From Parasedimentitalea denitrificans (lineage in GTDB: Bacteria; Pseudomonadota; Alphaproteobacteria; Rhodobacterales; Rhodobacteraceae), in assembly GCF_011813015.1 (NCBI RefSeq), contig NZ_QHLQ01000001.1, positions 372,001 through 436,000 on the forward strand: 64,000 nucleotides of DNA. The letters are read 5' to 3'. A program made the position numbers and the translations under genes. Shown piece after piece: positions 34,650 through 45,785 of the stretch. Numbering within the stretch: position 1 is the first letter of the stretch; each line of letters opens with the position of its first letter. A model generated the notes under the pieces. That model saw only the letters and a list, made by a program, of their open reading frames with translations, searched no databases and had not been told where the DNA came from.

Positions 34650-36418
34650 GGTGCCCCCATCGCGATGTATAGCGGCCAACCAAGCAGCAGGATCAACCCG
34701 GCGACCATCACCACCGCGTAATGCGACACGATCCCAGTTTGCAACTGCCGCAACACGGACCCCAGGCGCAGCGCAGTCAATGCGACCCCGTTCACGATCG
34801 CATCAATCACCATCATATCAACACGCAGGCTGCCCCGTGACAGACGGTGCAACAACCGCAGCCCTGCCCCGTCGCCCAGCGTAGTCAGCCATTGTTCCCA
34901 GATCAGCACCGGACGGCGGGCGATCCACATGAACAGGCTGGCACCACGACGATAGACCCAGTCGGTGTCCAAGCTTATGGTCTTTTCCGGATCCAGATAT
35001 TTCAAGAACAGAACAAAGGCCAACAGGGTGAACATCAGCACCCCCAGGCTCTCGGTTACATGGGCGCCGCTGTAGGGGTGATAGTCCACCGGATAAGGCA
35101 ACTGGGCGTACAGCAGTTGCGGGAACACACCAATCCCAATGCAGAACACCGCAGCAATCCCCATTGCCAACAACATATTCCGTGGCGGCTCGGCCGGTCG
35201 CAGCCCGCAGTCTTTGCCAAAGAACATGTAATACGGCAGCTTTAGTCCGGTGTGCAGAAACGTCCCGGACGAGGCCACGGTCAGCAGCAATGCCACGGCC
35301 GCGCGATGATCCCCGGCGGCGGCAGAAATGATCATACTTTTACTGACAAAGCCGCTGAACAGGGGAAAGGCCGAGATCGCCAGCGCCCCGATCATATACA
35401 GGCAGACCGTTATTGGCATGGTGCGATACAACCCGCCCAGCTCGGTCAGCTTGCGGCGCCCGGTCATCAGGATCACCGCCCCTGCGCCCATGAACAGCAG
35501 CCCCTTGTACAGGATATGTGCAAAGGCATGTGAGGCAGCACCGTTCAGGGCCATCTCTGTCCCCATGCCCACGGCGGCCACCATGTACCCGACCTGACTG
35601 ATGATGTGGTAGCCCAGCAACCGGCGGCAATCGTTTTCCAGCACCGCAAACACCACGCCGTACAGCGCCATTGCGACACCAAACCCAATCAGCACCTCGG
35701 CCCCCGGATAGTTGCGGATCAACACATAGACCGCAGTTTTGGTGGTAAAAGCGCTGAGGAATACCGCGCCTGTCACCGTTGCCTCGGGGTAGGCATCCGT
35801 TAGCCACGCGCTAAGCGGCGGCACGGCGGCGTTCAGCATGAAGGATATAAGGATCAGGTTATAGGCCAACCCACCCTGCCCATGATCCAGCGGCCCAATC
35901 AGGTACGACCCGGTCTGCACACCGTGCAATATGATGCCACCAAACAGCAGTACTCCACCGGCGACATGCACCATCAGATAGCGAAACCCAGCAGCCACCG
36001 CTGCTGCATTAGCCGAGGCAAAAATCAGATAGGCCGAGGCTAAGGCCATTACCTCCCAGGCCACCAGCAGGGTGAACCAATCACCGGCAAAGACCACACC
36101 AAATGCGCTACTGATATACAAGAACGCCGCAACCCGTTGGCCAGTGTCCGTAATGTGCCAAGCATAGATATTGCCAATCACCGCCATGATCGCAAACACC
36201 CAAGCAAAGACCAACGACAGTTGATCGGCCTGAAACAGTACCAGATCCACCCCGGCGAAATGGACGTGCCCGCTGCTACCGGCAGTCATCTGCGCAACGC
36301 TAATGAGGGCCAGTATAGGCACCAGCACTGAAAGCGATTTCTGCCAAACCCCGCGCAGCAAGGGGAGCACCAGCGCGCCCAGAAGCATCAGAAATGCAGG
36401 GTGCAGCCACTCAATCAT
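34646..36418 (-). CDS. NuoL-like antiporter subunit with MrpD-like core, TM7 lysine replaced by Asn
   Basis: 590 residues. The core resembles Mrp/NuoL antiporter subunits, with the TM5 Glu at residue 122 (LLVAWEVMAL) and a lysine at 227 in TM8. At the TM7 position, where E. coli NuoL has GKSAQLPLQTWL, this protein reads NAAVPPLSAWL, so the key lysine is Asn196. The C-terminus (VIDAIVNGVALTALRLGS, then RQLQTGIVSHYAVVM) looks like the NuoL lateral helix and last membrane helix, so I regard it as the distal NuoL equivalent. The start at 36418 has GAGG six bases upstream and overlaps the 84-residue gene by 8 bases. Confidence 0.83.
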   Translation of the reverse strand: MIEWLHPAFLMLLGALVLPLLRGVWQKSLSVLVPILALISVAQMTAGSSGHVHFAGVDLVLFQADQLSLVFAWVFAIMAVIGNIYAWHITDTGQRVAAFLYISSAFGVVFAGDWFTLLVAWEVMALASAYLIFASANAAAVAAGFRYLMVHVAGGVLLFGGIILHGVQTGSYLIGPLDHGQGGLAYNLILISFMLNAAVPPLSAWLTDAYPEATVTGAVFLSAFTTKTAVYVLIRNYPGAEVLIGFGVAMALYGVVFAVLENDCRRLLGYHIISQVGYMVAAVGMGTEMALNGAASHAFAHILYKGLLFMGAGAVILMTGRRKLTELGGLYRTMPITVCLYMIGALAISAFPLFSGFVSKSMIISAAAGDHRAAVALLLTVASSGTFLHTGLKLPYYMFFGKDCGLRPAEPPRNMLLAMGIAAVFCIGIGVFPQLLYAQLPYPVDYHPYSGAHVTESLGVLMFTLLAFVLFLKYLDPEKTISLDTDWVYRRGASLFMWIARRPVLIWEQWLTTLGDGAGLRLLHRLSRGSLRVDMMVIDAIVNGVALTALRLGSVLRQLQTGIVSHYAVVMVAGLILLLGWPLYIAMGAP

Positions 36419-36665
36419 AGTAATCCTCATCGCGCATTATGCCGCCGCTGTGGCCGATGAACTTACTGATGAAAATTATGGCGACGCAGCTGACGAACCC
36501 AAAGCCCGCCGACCACCCCGGAATGGTCTGCCAAAAGTAATAGGTATGCGCACGTGGCACGAAAAAATCGGCGATGACAATCACAACCAGCACCGCTTGC
36601 AATAGCCGCCAGCGCTGTTTTGCGTATCGGGCCTCTCCAAAGAAATTCACCAAACCAGCAATCAT
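36411..36665 (-). CDS. Small two-helix membrane protein of unknown function in the complex I operon
   Basis: 84 residues. I do not recognise the family. After a short N-terminal part ([20 protein letters not shown]) two hydrophobic segments are visible, roughly residues 22-36 (LQAVLVVIVIADFFV) and 54-67 (GFGFVSCVAIIFIS), linked by an aromatic loop (YYFWQTIPGW); the tail is acidic (MRDEDYYD). The gene overlaps the MrpD-like gene by one base and the NuoL-like gene by eight bases, so it is translated together with them. A structural or assembly role beside the antiporter subunits is plausible but unproven. A GTG three bases earlier is an alternative start. Confidence 0.72.
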   Translation of the reverse strand: MIAGLVNFFGEARYAKQRWRLLQAVLVVIVIADFFVPRAHTYYFWQTIPGWSAGFGFVSCVAIIFISKFIGHSGGIMRDEDYYD

Positions 36666-38167
36666 CACAACCCCGCCCCGCGCATAACAAGCTGCGACAG
36701 TTCAACAAAAAATCCAGGGGTCAGCCCCAGCAGAACAGACAAAACAGCCGTTACCATCAGCGGCACCGCCACCATCGGGATCTCGCGCACCTCTTGCATG
36801 GCGACCAACGATTGATCCTGTTGGGGTTTCGCGCGTTCAAAAAAGGCGGTGTAGGTGACCGGCAGGAAATACGCGGCATTCAACACGGCGCTGACCAGTA
36901 GAACCGCCAAAAACACCATCTCGCCCGCGTTGGCAGAACCCAACACCAGATACCATTTACTGATGAACCCACCGGTCGGCGGCAGCCCTATCATCCCAAG
37001 CGAACCAATGAAAAACGCCGCCATTGTCCAGGGCAATTGCCGCCCGATGCCAGCCAGATCGCTGATATTGCGACGGTGCGAGGCGCAGTAGATTGACCCG
37101 GCACAAAAGAACAACGTGATTTTTGAAAACGCATGCGCAGCGACATGGGTCACTCCACCAACGGCCGCCATCGGCGTCAGCAACACTGCACCAAGGATGA
37201 TGTAGGACAGCTGGCTGACCGTTGAATAGGCCAGCCGCGCCTTTAGGTCATCACGTGTCAGCGCATAGATCGACGCCATGACAATGGTGAACGACACCAG
37301 ATAGGCCGTGGCGATGCCAAGCCCAAGGCTGCCCATTAGATCAACACCCATGACATGGAAAATCACCCGCAACAGGCAGAACACACCCATTTTGACCACG
37401 GCCACCGCGTGCAGCAGGGCGCTGACCGGGGTTGGCGCAACCATCGCGGCTGGCAACCACGCATGGAACGGCATGATCGCCGCCTTGGCAAAACCAAACA
37501 GATAGCAGAAATAGACCACGCTAAGCAGCGCGCCGGATGCGTCGACACCACCAAACAGGCCACGCGGCATGAAATCCAACGTACCCGCCAGATGATAGGT
37601 CAGCGCCAATGCGGCCAGCAGCAAGGATTTCGACGCGCCAAGCAAATAGACCATATAGCGGCGACTGCCTGACCAACTGGCATCATCCTCTTTGTGGTAA
37701 ACCAGTGGATAGGTAACTAGGCTCAGGACCTCGTAGAAAATCACCAATGTGAACAGGTTGGCCGCAAATGCACCGCCAACGGCAGCCGACAGCGACACCG
37801 CAAAGGCGGCAAAAAACCGGGTCTGCGCGTGTTCGTTCTGACTGCGCATATAGCCGATGGAATACAGCGCCGCGAGGATCCACAGCAGGCTGGAAACCGT
37901 TGCAAACACCATGCCCAACGCATCAACCCGAAAAGAAAACGCCACCCCTGGCAGCACCTCAAACAGGGTCAGATCATGGGTGCCACCTGCCATCACCAGC
38001 GGGGCCAGCGAGATCACGATCAGAAATTTCACCACCGCCGCCACAACCGAAACCGTATCCCGAAGGTTAGCCCGGCGGCGCAGACACAAGATCAAGACAG
38101 CAGCCATAAGGCTGACTAAAACTGCCAGTAGTGGTCTGATCGATAACAATAATTCCAAAAATCTCAA
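36665..38167 (-). CDS. Additional MrpD-like antiporter subunit in the complex I operon
   Basis: 500 residues, about 14 membrane helices. All ion-path residues expected for this family are present: Glu146 ([13 protein letters not shown]), Lys228 ([15 protein letters not shown]), Lys259 ([11 protein letters not shown]) and Lys404 in TM12 ([12 protein letters not shown]). The sequence is closer to MrpD of Na+/H+ antiporters than to NuoL, M or N. Since nuoM, nuoN and a NuoL-like gene follow, this is a fourth antiporter-like subunit. No ATG fits the start: TTG at 38167 overlaps the nuoK stop as TTGA; TTG at 38158 is also possible and is better spaced from the AAGGG upstream. Confidence 0.83.
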   Translation of the reverse strand: MRFLELLLSIRPLLAVLVSLMAAVLILCLRRRANLRDTVSVVAAVVKFLIVISLAPLVMAGGTHDLTLFEVLPGVAFSFRVDALGMVFATVSSLLWILAALYSIGYMRSQNEHAQTRFFAAFAVSLSAAVGGAFAANLFTLVIFYEVLSLVTYPLVYHKEDDASWSGSRRYMVYLLGASKSLLLAALALTYHLAGTLDFMPRGLFGGVDASGALLSVVYFCYLFGFAKAAIMPFHAWLPAAMVAPTPVSALLHAVAVVKMGVFCLLRVIFHVMGVDLMGSLGLGIATAYLVSFTIVMASIYALTRDDLKARLAYSTVSQLSYIILGAVLLTPMAAVGGVTHVAAHAFSKITLFFCAGSIYCASHRRNISDLAGIGRQLPWTMAAFFIGSLGMIGLPPTGGFISKWYLVLGSANAGEMVFLAVLLVSAVLNAAYFLPVTYTAFFERAKPQQDQSLVAMQEVREIPMVAVPLMVTAVLSVLLGLTPGFFVELSQLVMRGAGL

Positions 38168-38466
38168 CCCTTCAAGATGGTCAGTTCATCCACTTCCAAC
38201 GTGTCTTTATTGCGCAGCAGGGCAACCAGAATGCCCAAGGCCACCGCGACTTCGGCGGCTGTGATGGCGATAACGAAAATGGCAATGATCTGGCCGCGCA
38301 GATCTTGCAGCACGTGTCCAAAGGCCAGCAAATTGATGGTCACGCTGTTCAACATCAGCTCTAGCGACATCAGAACGATCAGCACGTTACGGCGCAGCAA
38401 AACACCCGCCGCCCCGATCACAAATAAAGTCACTGCAAGGATCAAATACCAAAGCGTCGGGATCAT
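38164..38466 (-). CDS. nuoK: NADH-quinone oxidoreductase subunit K
   Basis: 100 residues, three membrane helices. The two buried glutamates of the proton path are in [10 protein letters not shown] and [12 protein letters not shown], at the expected spacing. Length and sequence are those of ordinary NuoK (MrpC-like). It overlaps nuoJ by four bases upstream and the MrpD-like gene by four bases downstream. Confidence 0.94.
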   Translation of the reverse strand: MIPTLWYLILAVTLFVIGAAGVLLRRNVLIVLMSLELMLNSVTINLLAFGHVLQDLRGQIIAIFVIAITAAEVAVALGILVALLRNKDTLEVDELTILKG

Positions 38467-39005
38467 CGGCGCCCCCCATTCTGGGGTTTGTCAGCTGCCA
38501 CAGCCTCATCTGGGCGGGCCAAAATCACCGCCCCGATCAAGGCAACCAGCAAAATCACCGAGGCGACCTCAAACGGAAGCAGGAAATCCTGGAAGAGCAA
38601 GAGGCTAAGATCTTCGACGGATGGCTGTTCGGTGATCGCCAGTCCCGGTCCCATGACCGTGTGTATCTTGGCACTTTGCATCAACAAGACAAACAGTTCT
38701 GCCGCCAAGACCACCAGCACCACTAGGCCGGGCCATGCCGCTTTCTTTAGATATCGGGTTTTCGCTTCCTTGCGGACGTCCAGCATCATGATGACGAACA
38801 AAAACAGCACCATCACTGCCCCGACGTAGACAAAAATCTGTATCACCGCCAAAAACGGCGCGCCTAGCAGAATGTAAATCGCAGCGACCTGAACCAGACA
38901 AGCGACAAGGGCCAAGGCACTATGGACAGGATTTCGTGCCACAATCACCAGCAGCGCTGATATGATTGCAACCCCTGACAGCAGCAGAAAAAACTCACGT
39001 TCCAT
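38463..39005 (-). CDS. nuoJ: NADH-quinone oxidoreductase subunit J
   Basis: 180 residues, five membrane helices, with [20 protein letters not shown] and [20 protein letters not shown], the tyrosine- and glycine-bearing helix that forms the pi-bulge in NuoJ. It overlaps nuoK by four bases (ATGA). A 58-base gap separates it from the CBS-domain gene upstream. Confidence 0.93.
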   Translation of the reverse strand: MEREFFLLLSGVAIISALLVIVARNPVHSALALVACLVQVAAIYILLGAPFLAVIQIFVYVGAVMVLFLFVIMMLDVRKEAKTRYLKKAAWPGLVVLVVLAAELFVLLMQSAKIHTVMGPGLAITEQPSVEDLSLLLFQDFLLPFEVASVILLVALIGAVILARPDEAVAADKPQNGGRR

Positions 39006-39063
39006 TTCCGTCCCCTGAGTGTGGCTCCTGATCAGGTTTTCACGCGATCAGGTGGCGCGAAAT

Positions 39064-39507
39064 TCAATGACTGTAGCCAGTCCCCTCGATGTATTTGAGC
39101 AGTTCCTCTTCCTCGCGCATGATCTCGTCCAGCCGGTGCTTGACGACATCGCCAATGCTGATCACGCCCTTCAATTCATCATTGTCAAAGACCAGCATGT
39201 GGCGGTTTCGTCCGCCGGTCATCATCGCCATAATCCGGATCAGATTGTCACCCGGCGCGCACCTGGCCACTTCTGAATGCATAACATCCCGAACTGGTGT
39301 CTGCCGCCCGGCACCATCTGGGCTCGCCATTGCTGAACAAATCTCACGTTCCGAGATCCCACCTAACGGGTTCCCGTCTTTATCCATAACCAGCGCAAAA
39401 CCAATTTTTTTAGCGTCAAACAACTGAGCCGTCGTCATCAGGCTGTCATCTGGCCCAACCGAATAGATATCAGCTCCCTTCTGGAGCAATATTGTGCTGA
39501 CATACAT
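39064..39507 (-). CDS. CBS-domain protein encoded inside the complex I operon
   Basis: 147 residues forming a pair of CBS motifs: residues about 1-65 (GADIYSVGPDDSLMTTAQLF, GGISEREICSA) and 70-135 (TPVRDVMHSEVARCAPGD, KGVISIGDVVKHRLDEI). CBS pairs bind adenine nucleotides, and some bind NAD(H). No other domain is attached, so it is a stand-alone module. The start at 39507 (MYVSTILLQKG) has AAGG eight bases upstream; the frame from 39588 would overlap nuoI. Standing between nuoI and nuoJ, it may tune complex I activity to the cell's adenylate or NADH level; this is inference. Confidence 0.85.
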   Translation of the reverse strand: MYVSTILLQKGADIYSVGPDDSLMTTAQLFDAKKIGFALVMDKDGNPLGGISEREICSAMASPDGAGRQTPVRDVMHSEVARCAPGDNLIRIMAMMTGGRNRHMLVFDNDELKGVISIGDVVKHRLDEIMREEEELLKYIEGTGYSH

Positions 39508-39560
39508 TTTTCGCCCTTTCCTGTTGCTGTTGCGGGCCAATTGCCAAACAATCTTGGCTG

Positions 39561-40133
39561 TTAATCCCTTCGGACTCGGGACCACCAATCCCGGCCAGCA
39601 TCCGATTCAGGTCTCAGAATTGAATGCTGACTACCGGCTGAATCCAATTTTGCTGGTTTGATGTCGCCGCCATCCTCGGACTTTCGCGGCGCCGCGATCA
39701 GGTCCTCCAAATGCACCTTCAGTGTGGCGCGGTTGGTAGTCGAGACCTCATATTCCTGCCCCAGTTTGATCGCGTCCGCCGGGCAGGCATCCTCGCACAA
39801 TCCACAGTACAGACAGCGAGCCAGATCGATATCAAACACTTTGGGTCGGCGGTCACCTTGATCATTTTCGAACGGGATAACGGTAATGCAATTGCAGGGG
39901 CAGATTTTTGAACACAGCCCGCAAGCAACGCAATTCACCTCGCCCGCTTCATTGGTATTCATAAAATGGTGGCCCCGGTGACGTTGGTAAGGCACCCATT
40001 TTTCATGATCAGGGTAGTGATGTGTCACAGTTTTGGACATCATGTATCCCAGTGTCAGACGTAACCCGGCCAACAAATCGGCAAAGAATACCCGCCCAAT
40101 CCAACTGCTTTGTTTTACTCCTGTTCTAGCCAT
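39561..40133 (-). CDS. nuoI: NADH-quinone oxidoreductase subunit I (two 4Fe-4S)
   Basis: 190 residues. Two ferredoxin motifs are visible, CVACGLCSKICPCNC and CLYCGLCEDACPADAI, binding clusters N6a and N6b. The N-terminal amphipathic part (SWIGRVFFADLLAGLRLTLG) lies along the membrane. The C-terminal extension of some 40 residues after the second motif is polar and not conserved in my view. It follows nuoH after 17 bases. Confidence 0.94.
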   Translation of the reverse strand: MARTGVKQSSWIGRVFFADLLAGLRLTLGYMMSKTVTHHYPDHEKWVPYQRHRGHHFMNTNEAGEVNCVACGLCSKICPCNCITVIPFENDQGDRRPKVFDIDLARCLYCGLCEDACPADAIKLGQEYEVSTTNRATLKVHLEDLIAAPRKSEDGGDIKPAKLDSAGSQHSILRPESDAGRDWWSRVRRD

Positions 40134-40150
40134 TGCAATTGACCCGTTTT

Positions 40151-41137
40151 CTACAACATCAAAAAGCCGCTCACTAAAATATTAAGTAACGAAAGCGGCA
40201 ACAAAACTTTCCAGCCGATGGTCATCAACTGGTCATAACGGTAGCGCGGAAAAGTGAAACGCAACCACATAAACACCCAAATGAAGAAACCGACCTTGAT
40301 AAACAGCCACAGGAAAGGCGGCAAAAACGCCGGACCACCTAGCCAACCGCCAAAGAAAAGCAGCACGTTCAGAAAGGCTAAAAAAACCAAAACCAGGTAT
40401 TCCGCCAGCATGAACAAAGAGAACCGAATACCGCTGTATTCAGTGTGATAGCCTGCACCCAGATCGCCTTCGGCCTCGGGCAGATCAAATGGAATTCGCT
40501 GTGCCTCAGCCAGACCAGCGACAAAGAATACAAAAAATCCAATCGGTTGCACTACGATATTCCACAACCCCTCCTGCGCTGCGACGATCTGGCTCAACTG
40601 CATAGAGTTGGCCAGCATCACAACGCCGATCACAGAAAACCCCATTGGAATTTCATAGGAAATCATCTGCGCAATGGACCGCAGGCTACCCAAAACCGCA
40701 TATTTGCTGTTCGAGGCCCACCCAGCAAGAATAGTGCCGAACACCCCGATCCCGGAAGCTGCCAGAATGAACAGTAATCCAACATTCAGGTCCGCCAATG
40801 ACAGCGTGACCGTGGTGCCAAAGATCTGAACGGGCTCACCAAACGGAATGGCGACAAACACCAGAAACGGCGGCACCAGCGCCACCACAGGAGCGATCGC
40901 AAACAACATCCGATCAGCTTGCGCCGGAATGTGATCTTCTTTGGTCAGCAGTTTGATTGCGTCAGCCAGTGGTTGCAGCAGTCCATGCCACCCAACCCGC
41001 ATCGGGCCAGGCCGTTGTTGGATATGCGCGGCAATTTTTCGTTCCAACCAGGTCAAAGGCAGCGGCAGAAGCAGCAGAATGCCCACGACTATTGCCATCT
41101 TGATAAACAGTGGAGCCAAACTCAAAACGTATTCCAT
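40151..41137 (-). CDS. nuoH: NADH-quinone oxidoreductase subunit H
   Basis: 328 residues, about eight membrane helices. Recognised from LTWLERKIAAHIQQRPGPMR, the IPFDLPEAEGDLGAGYHTEY loop at the quinone chamber and FIWVFMWLRFTFPRYRYDQ at the C-terminal end. GGAGG stands about nine bases before the ATG. It is the first gene of this complex I operon, which is unusual since most bacterial operons open with nuoA. Confidence 0.95.
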   Translation of the reverse strand: MEYVLSLAPLFIKMAIVVGILLLLPLPLTWLERKIAAHIQQRPGPMRVGWHGLLQPLADAIKLLTKEDHIPAQADRMLFAIAPVVALVPPFLVFVAIPFGEPVQIFGTTVTLSLADLNVGLLFILAASGIGVFGTILAGWASNSKYAVLGSLRSIAQMISYEIPMGFSVIGVVMLANSMQLSQIVAAQEGLWNIVVQPIGFFVFFVAGLAEAQRIPFDLPEAEGDLGAGYHTEYSGIRFSLFMLAEYLVLVFLAFLNVLLFFGGWLGGPAFLPPFLWLFIKVGFFIWVFMWLRFTFPRYRYDQLMTIGWKVLLPLSLLNILVSGFLML

Positions 41138-41329
41138 AGTGCCGAACCTCCGGGTCGACCAACACCAGCAGATCCGGTTATTTGCGCTTGGATCCTGCTG
41201 TTCTGGAATAGATAGATGGCGCAGTTCAGAAAAATTGCCGCAAGAAACTGCATACCTGTCAGAAAACAGGTGTGCGCATCCCAGCTGTTTCAGCCGCTTT
41301 GCGCCGTCTAGTCGTCGATCAGTTTACTG
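41138..41329 (-). promoter_or_regulatory. Leader region of the complex I operon with an inverted repeat
   Basis: 192 bases between the sensor kinase and nuoH, both read to the left. An inverted repeat ACCTGT-N6-ACAGGT lies at 41254-41271; it has no U-run on the minus strand, so an operator is as likely as a hairpin. I could not place -35/-10 boxes with confidence. Confidence 0.4.
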
Positions 41330-44269
<2,940 letters not shown>

Positions 44270-44534
44270 ATGAATTTCATTCCCAATTTCGGTTTCGGTT
44301 CCAGACTATCCAGCCTTGATAAGCGGCAAGAGTTCAACATCGCTTAATAAAGCTTTTTTTGTTGGTTTATCGTACTCGCAATAAACACCATTTGGCGATC
44401 TTCATCTTCTCCTGCCCGGGGATTTTTCCAGTGTTCAGACAAATCTCCCTCAACAATTTCTTTGTGCTAGGGTGGCAAATGAATTGGCGAGGCCATCTCA
44501 TGGGCAATGGTCGCTGCAGAAACGGAACATAACA

Positions 44535-45740
44535 ATGCATAGCGAAGTTCTCATACTGGCGATATTTGCGTTTCTCTACAGCATAGTGGCTGGTCGAATA
44601 GAGCGCAGCGTGGTTTCGGGGCCGGTAGTATTTGTGTCGTCAGGCATCTTGATGGGCCCTCTGGTTCTTGGATGGTTTGAAGGCGAGATACTACTTCAAG
44701 GGCTGCGGGCGCTTGCAGACATGACACTGGTTCTGATCCTGTTCAGCGACGCGGCGAATGCTGAACTGTCGGTATTACGATCCAAATTGAAAATCCCGGC
44801 AAGGATGCTGTTGATCGGCCTGCCCGGTGTTATTTTGCTGGGTTTTGTGCTGGCCCTAGTACTGCTTGATACGCTGAGCATTTATGAAGCCGCCATATTA
44901 GGGATCATCCTGGCAGCCACCGATGCAGCCCTGGGCAAGGCAGTCATCGCAGACGAGCGTGTGCCAGATTGGATCCGGGCCAGCCTGAATGCTGAAAGCG
45001 GATTAAACGACGGAATTTGCGTTCCTTTCCTGTTTATTTTCATTGCTCTGGCATTAGAGGCAACTGGAACAGCGGCCAGCAGTGTCGATCCGCTGCTCAT
45101 TGTTATCGAAGAGATAGGTATAGGCCTGGTGGTAGGCTTGGGCCTGACTTGGGTGGCAGGCCTCCTCCTTAAATTCAGCATGTCAAAGGGATGGCTGACG
45201 GAAGTTTGGGCGCAGGTGACAGTCCCGGCATTAGCGTTAGCCTGTTTTGCCTTGGCAACAGAGCTACACGGAAGCGGTTATATCGCAGCCTTTACCGGTG
45301 GCCTGTTGTTCGGGCGTCTTTTGGGAAAGTCCAAGCACCAATTTGTTGTAGCGGCCGAGGGCATCGGCGAAGCGCTTGCCATGCTGACCTGGCTTGTGTT
45401 CGGAATAGCAGTCGTTGCCGGTATTATTGGCTTGGTGACGTGGCAAATTATGATCTACGCCCTGCTCAGTTTGACCGTAGTCAGGATCCTGCCCATTTTC
45501 ATTTCGCTAACCAGAACGGCCTCGACCAAGAAAGATCGATTATTTCTAGGATGGTTCGGCCCCCGCGGTCTGGCTAGCATCGTATTTGTTGTTATCGTTT
45601 TGGACAGTGATCTGCCGGGCGGCGAGGTTATTGCTCTTGTTGTAATTCTGACTGTGTTCCTTAGCCTTATCGCCCATGGGTTCACGGCCAAACCCTTGTC
45701 GAAATGGATTTCCAGACAACATTCGGGCACAGGCGACTAA
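44535..45740 (+). CDS. Cation/proton antiporter, CPA1/NhaP type
   Basis: 401 residues, about 12 membrane helices. ILAATDAALGKAVI and SLNAESGLNDGICVPFLFI carry the acidic ion-binding positions of Na+/H+ antiporters of the CPA1 group. The protein starts MHSEVLILAIFAFLYSIVAG; I use the ATG at 44535 because it begins directly at the first helix, while a GTG at 44472 would add 21 polar residues. The gene is divergent from the sensor kinase (265 bases of shared upstream region) and may take part in ion homeostasis together with proton pumping by the neighbouring complex I. Confidence 0.87.
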   Translation: MHSEVLILAIFAFLYSIVAGRIERSVVSGPVVFVSSGILMGPLVLGWFEGEILLQGLRALADMTLVLILFSDAANAELSVLRSKLKIPARMLLIGLPGVILLGFVLALVLLDTLSIYEAAILGIILAATDAALGKAVIADERVPDWIRASLNAESGLNDGICVPFLFIFIALALEATGTAASSVDPLLIVIEEIGIGLVVGLGLTWVAGLLLKFSMSKGWLTEVWAQVTVPALALACFALATELHGSGYIAAFTGGLLFGRLLGKSKHQFVVAAEGIGEALAMLTWLVFGIAVVAGIIGLVTWQIMIYALLSLTVVRILPIFISLTRTASTKKDRLFLGWFGPRGLASIVFVVIVLDSDLPGGEVIALVVILTVFLSLIAHGFTAKPLSKWISRQHSGTGD

Positions 45741-45753
45741 CCGCACCCGAATG
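45720..45753. terminator. Possible bidirectional terminator between antiporter and dehydrogenase genes
   Basis: An 8-bp perfect stem (CATTCGGG / CCCGAATG) with an 18-base loop that spans the antiporter stop codon, followed by TTATTCTG. The genes on both sides converge here. The long loop makes it weak. Confidence 0.4.
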
Positions 45754-45785
45754 TTATTCTGAAATCAGCAGTGGCAACCAAAGCC

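Noticed and set aside
34646..38167. Idea that the two large antiporter genes are fragments of one broken nuoL or mrpA
   Set aside because: Each is a complete 14-helix protein with its own glutamate and lysine set (apart from Asn196), and the genes are tightly coupled with an intact small gene between them.
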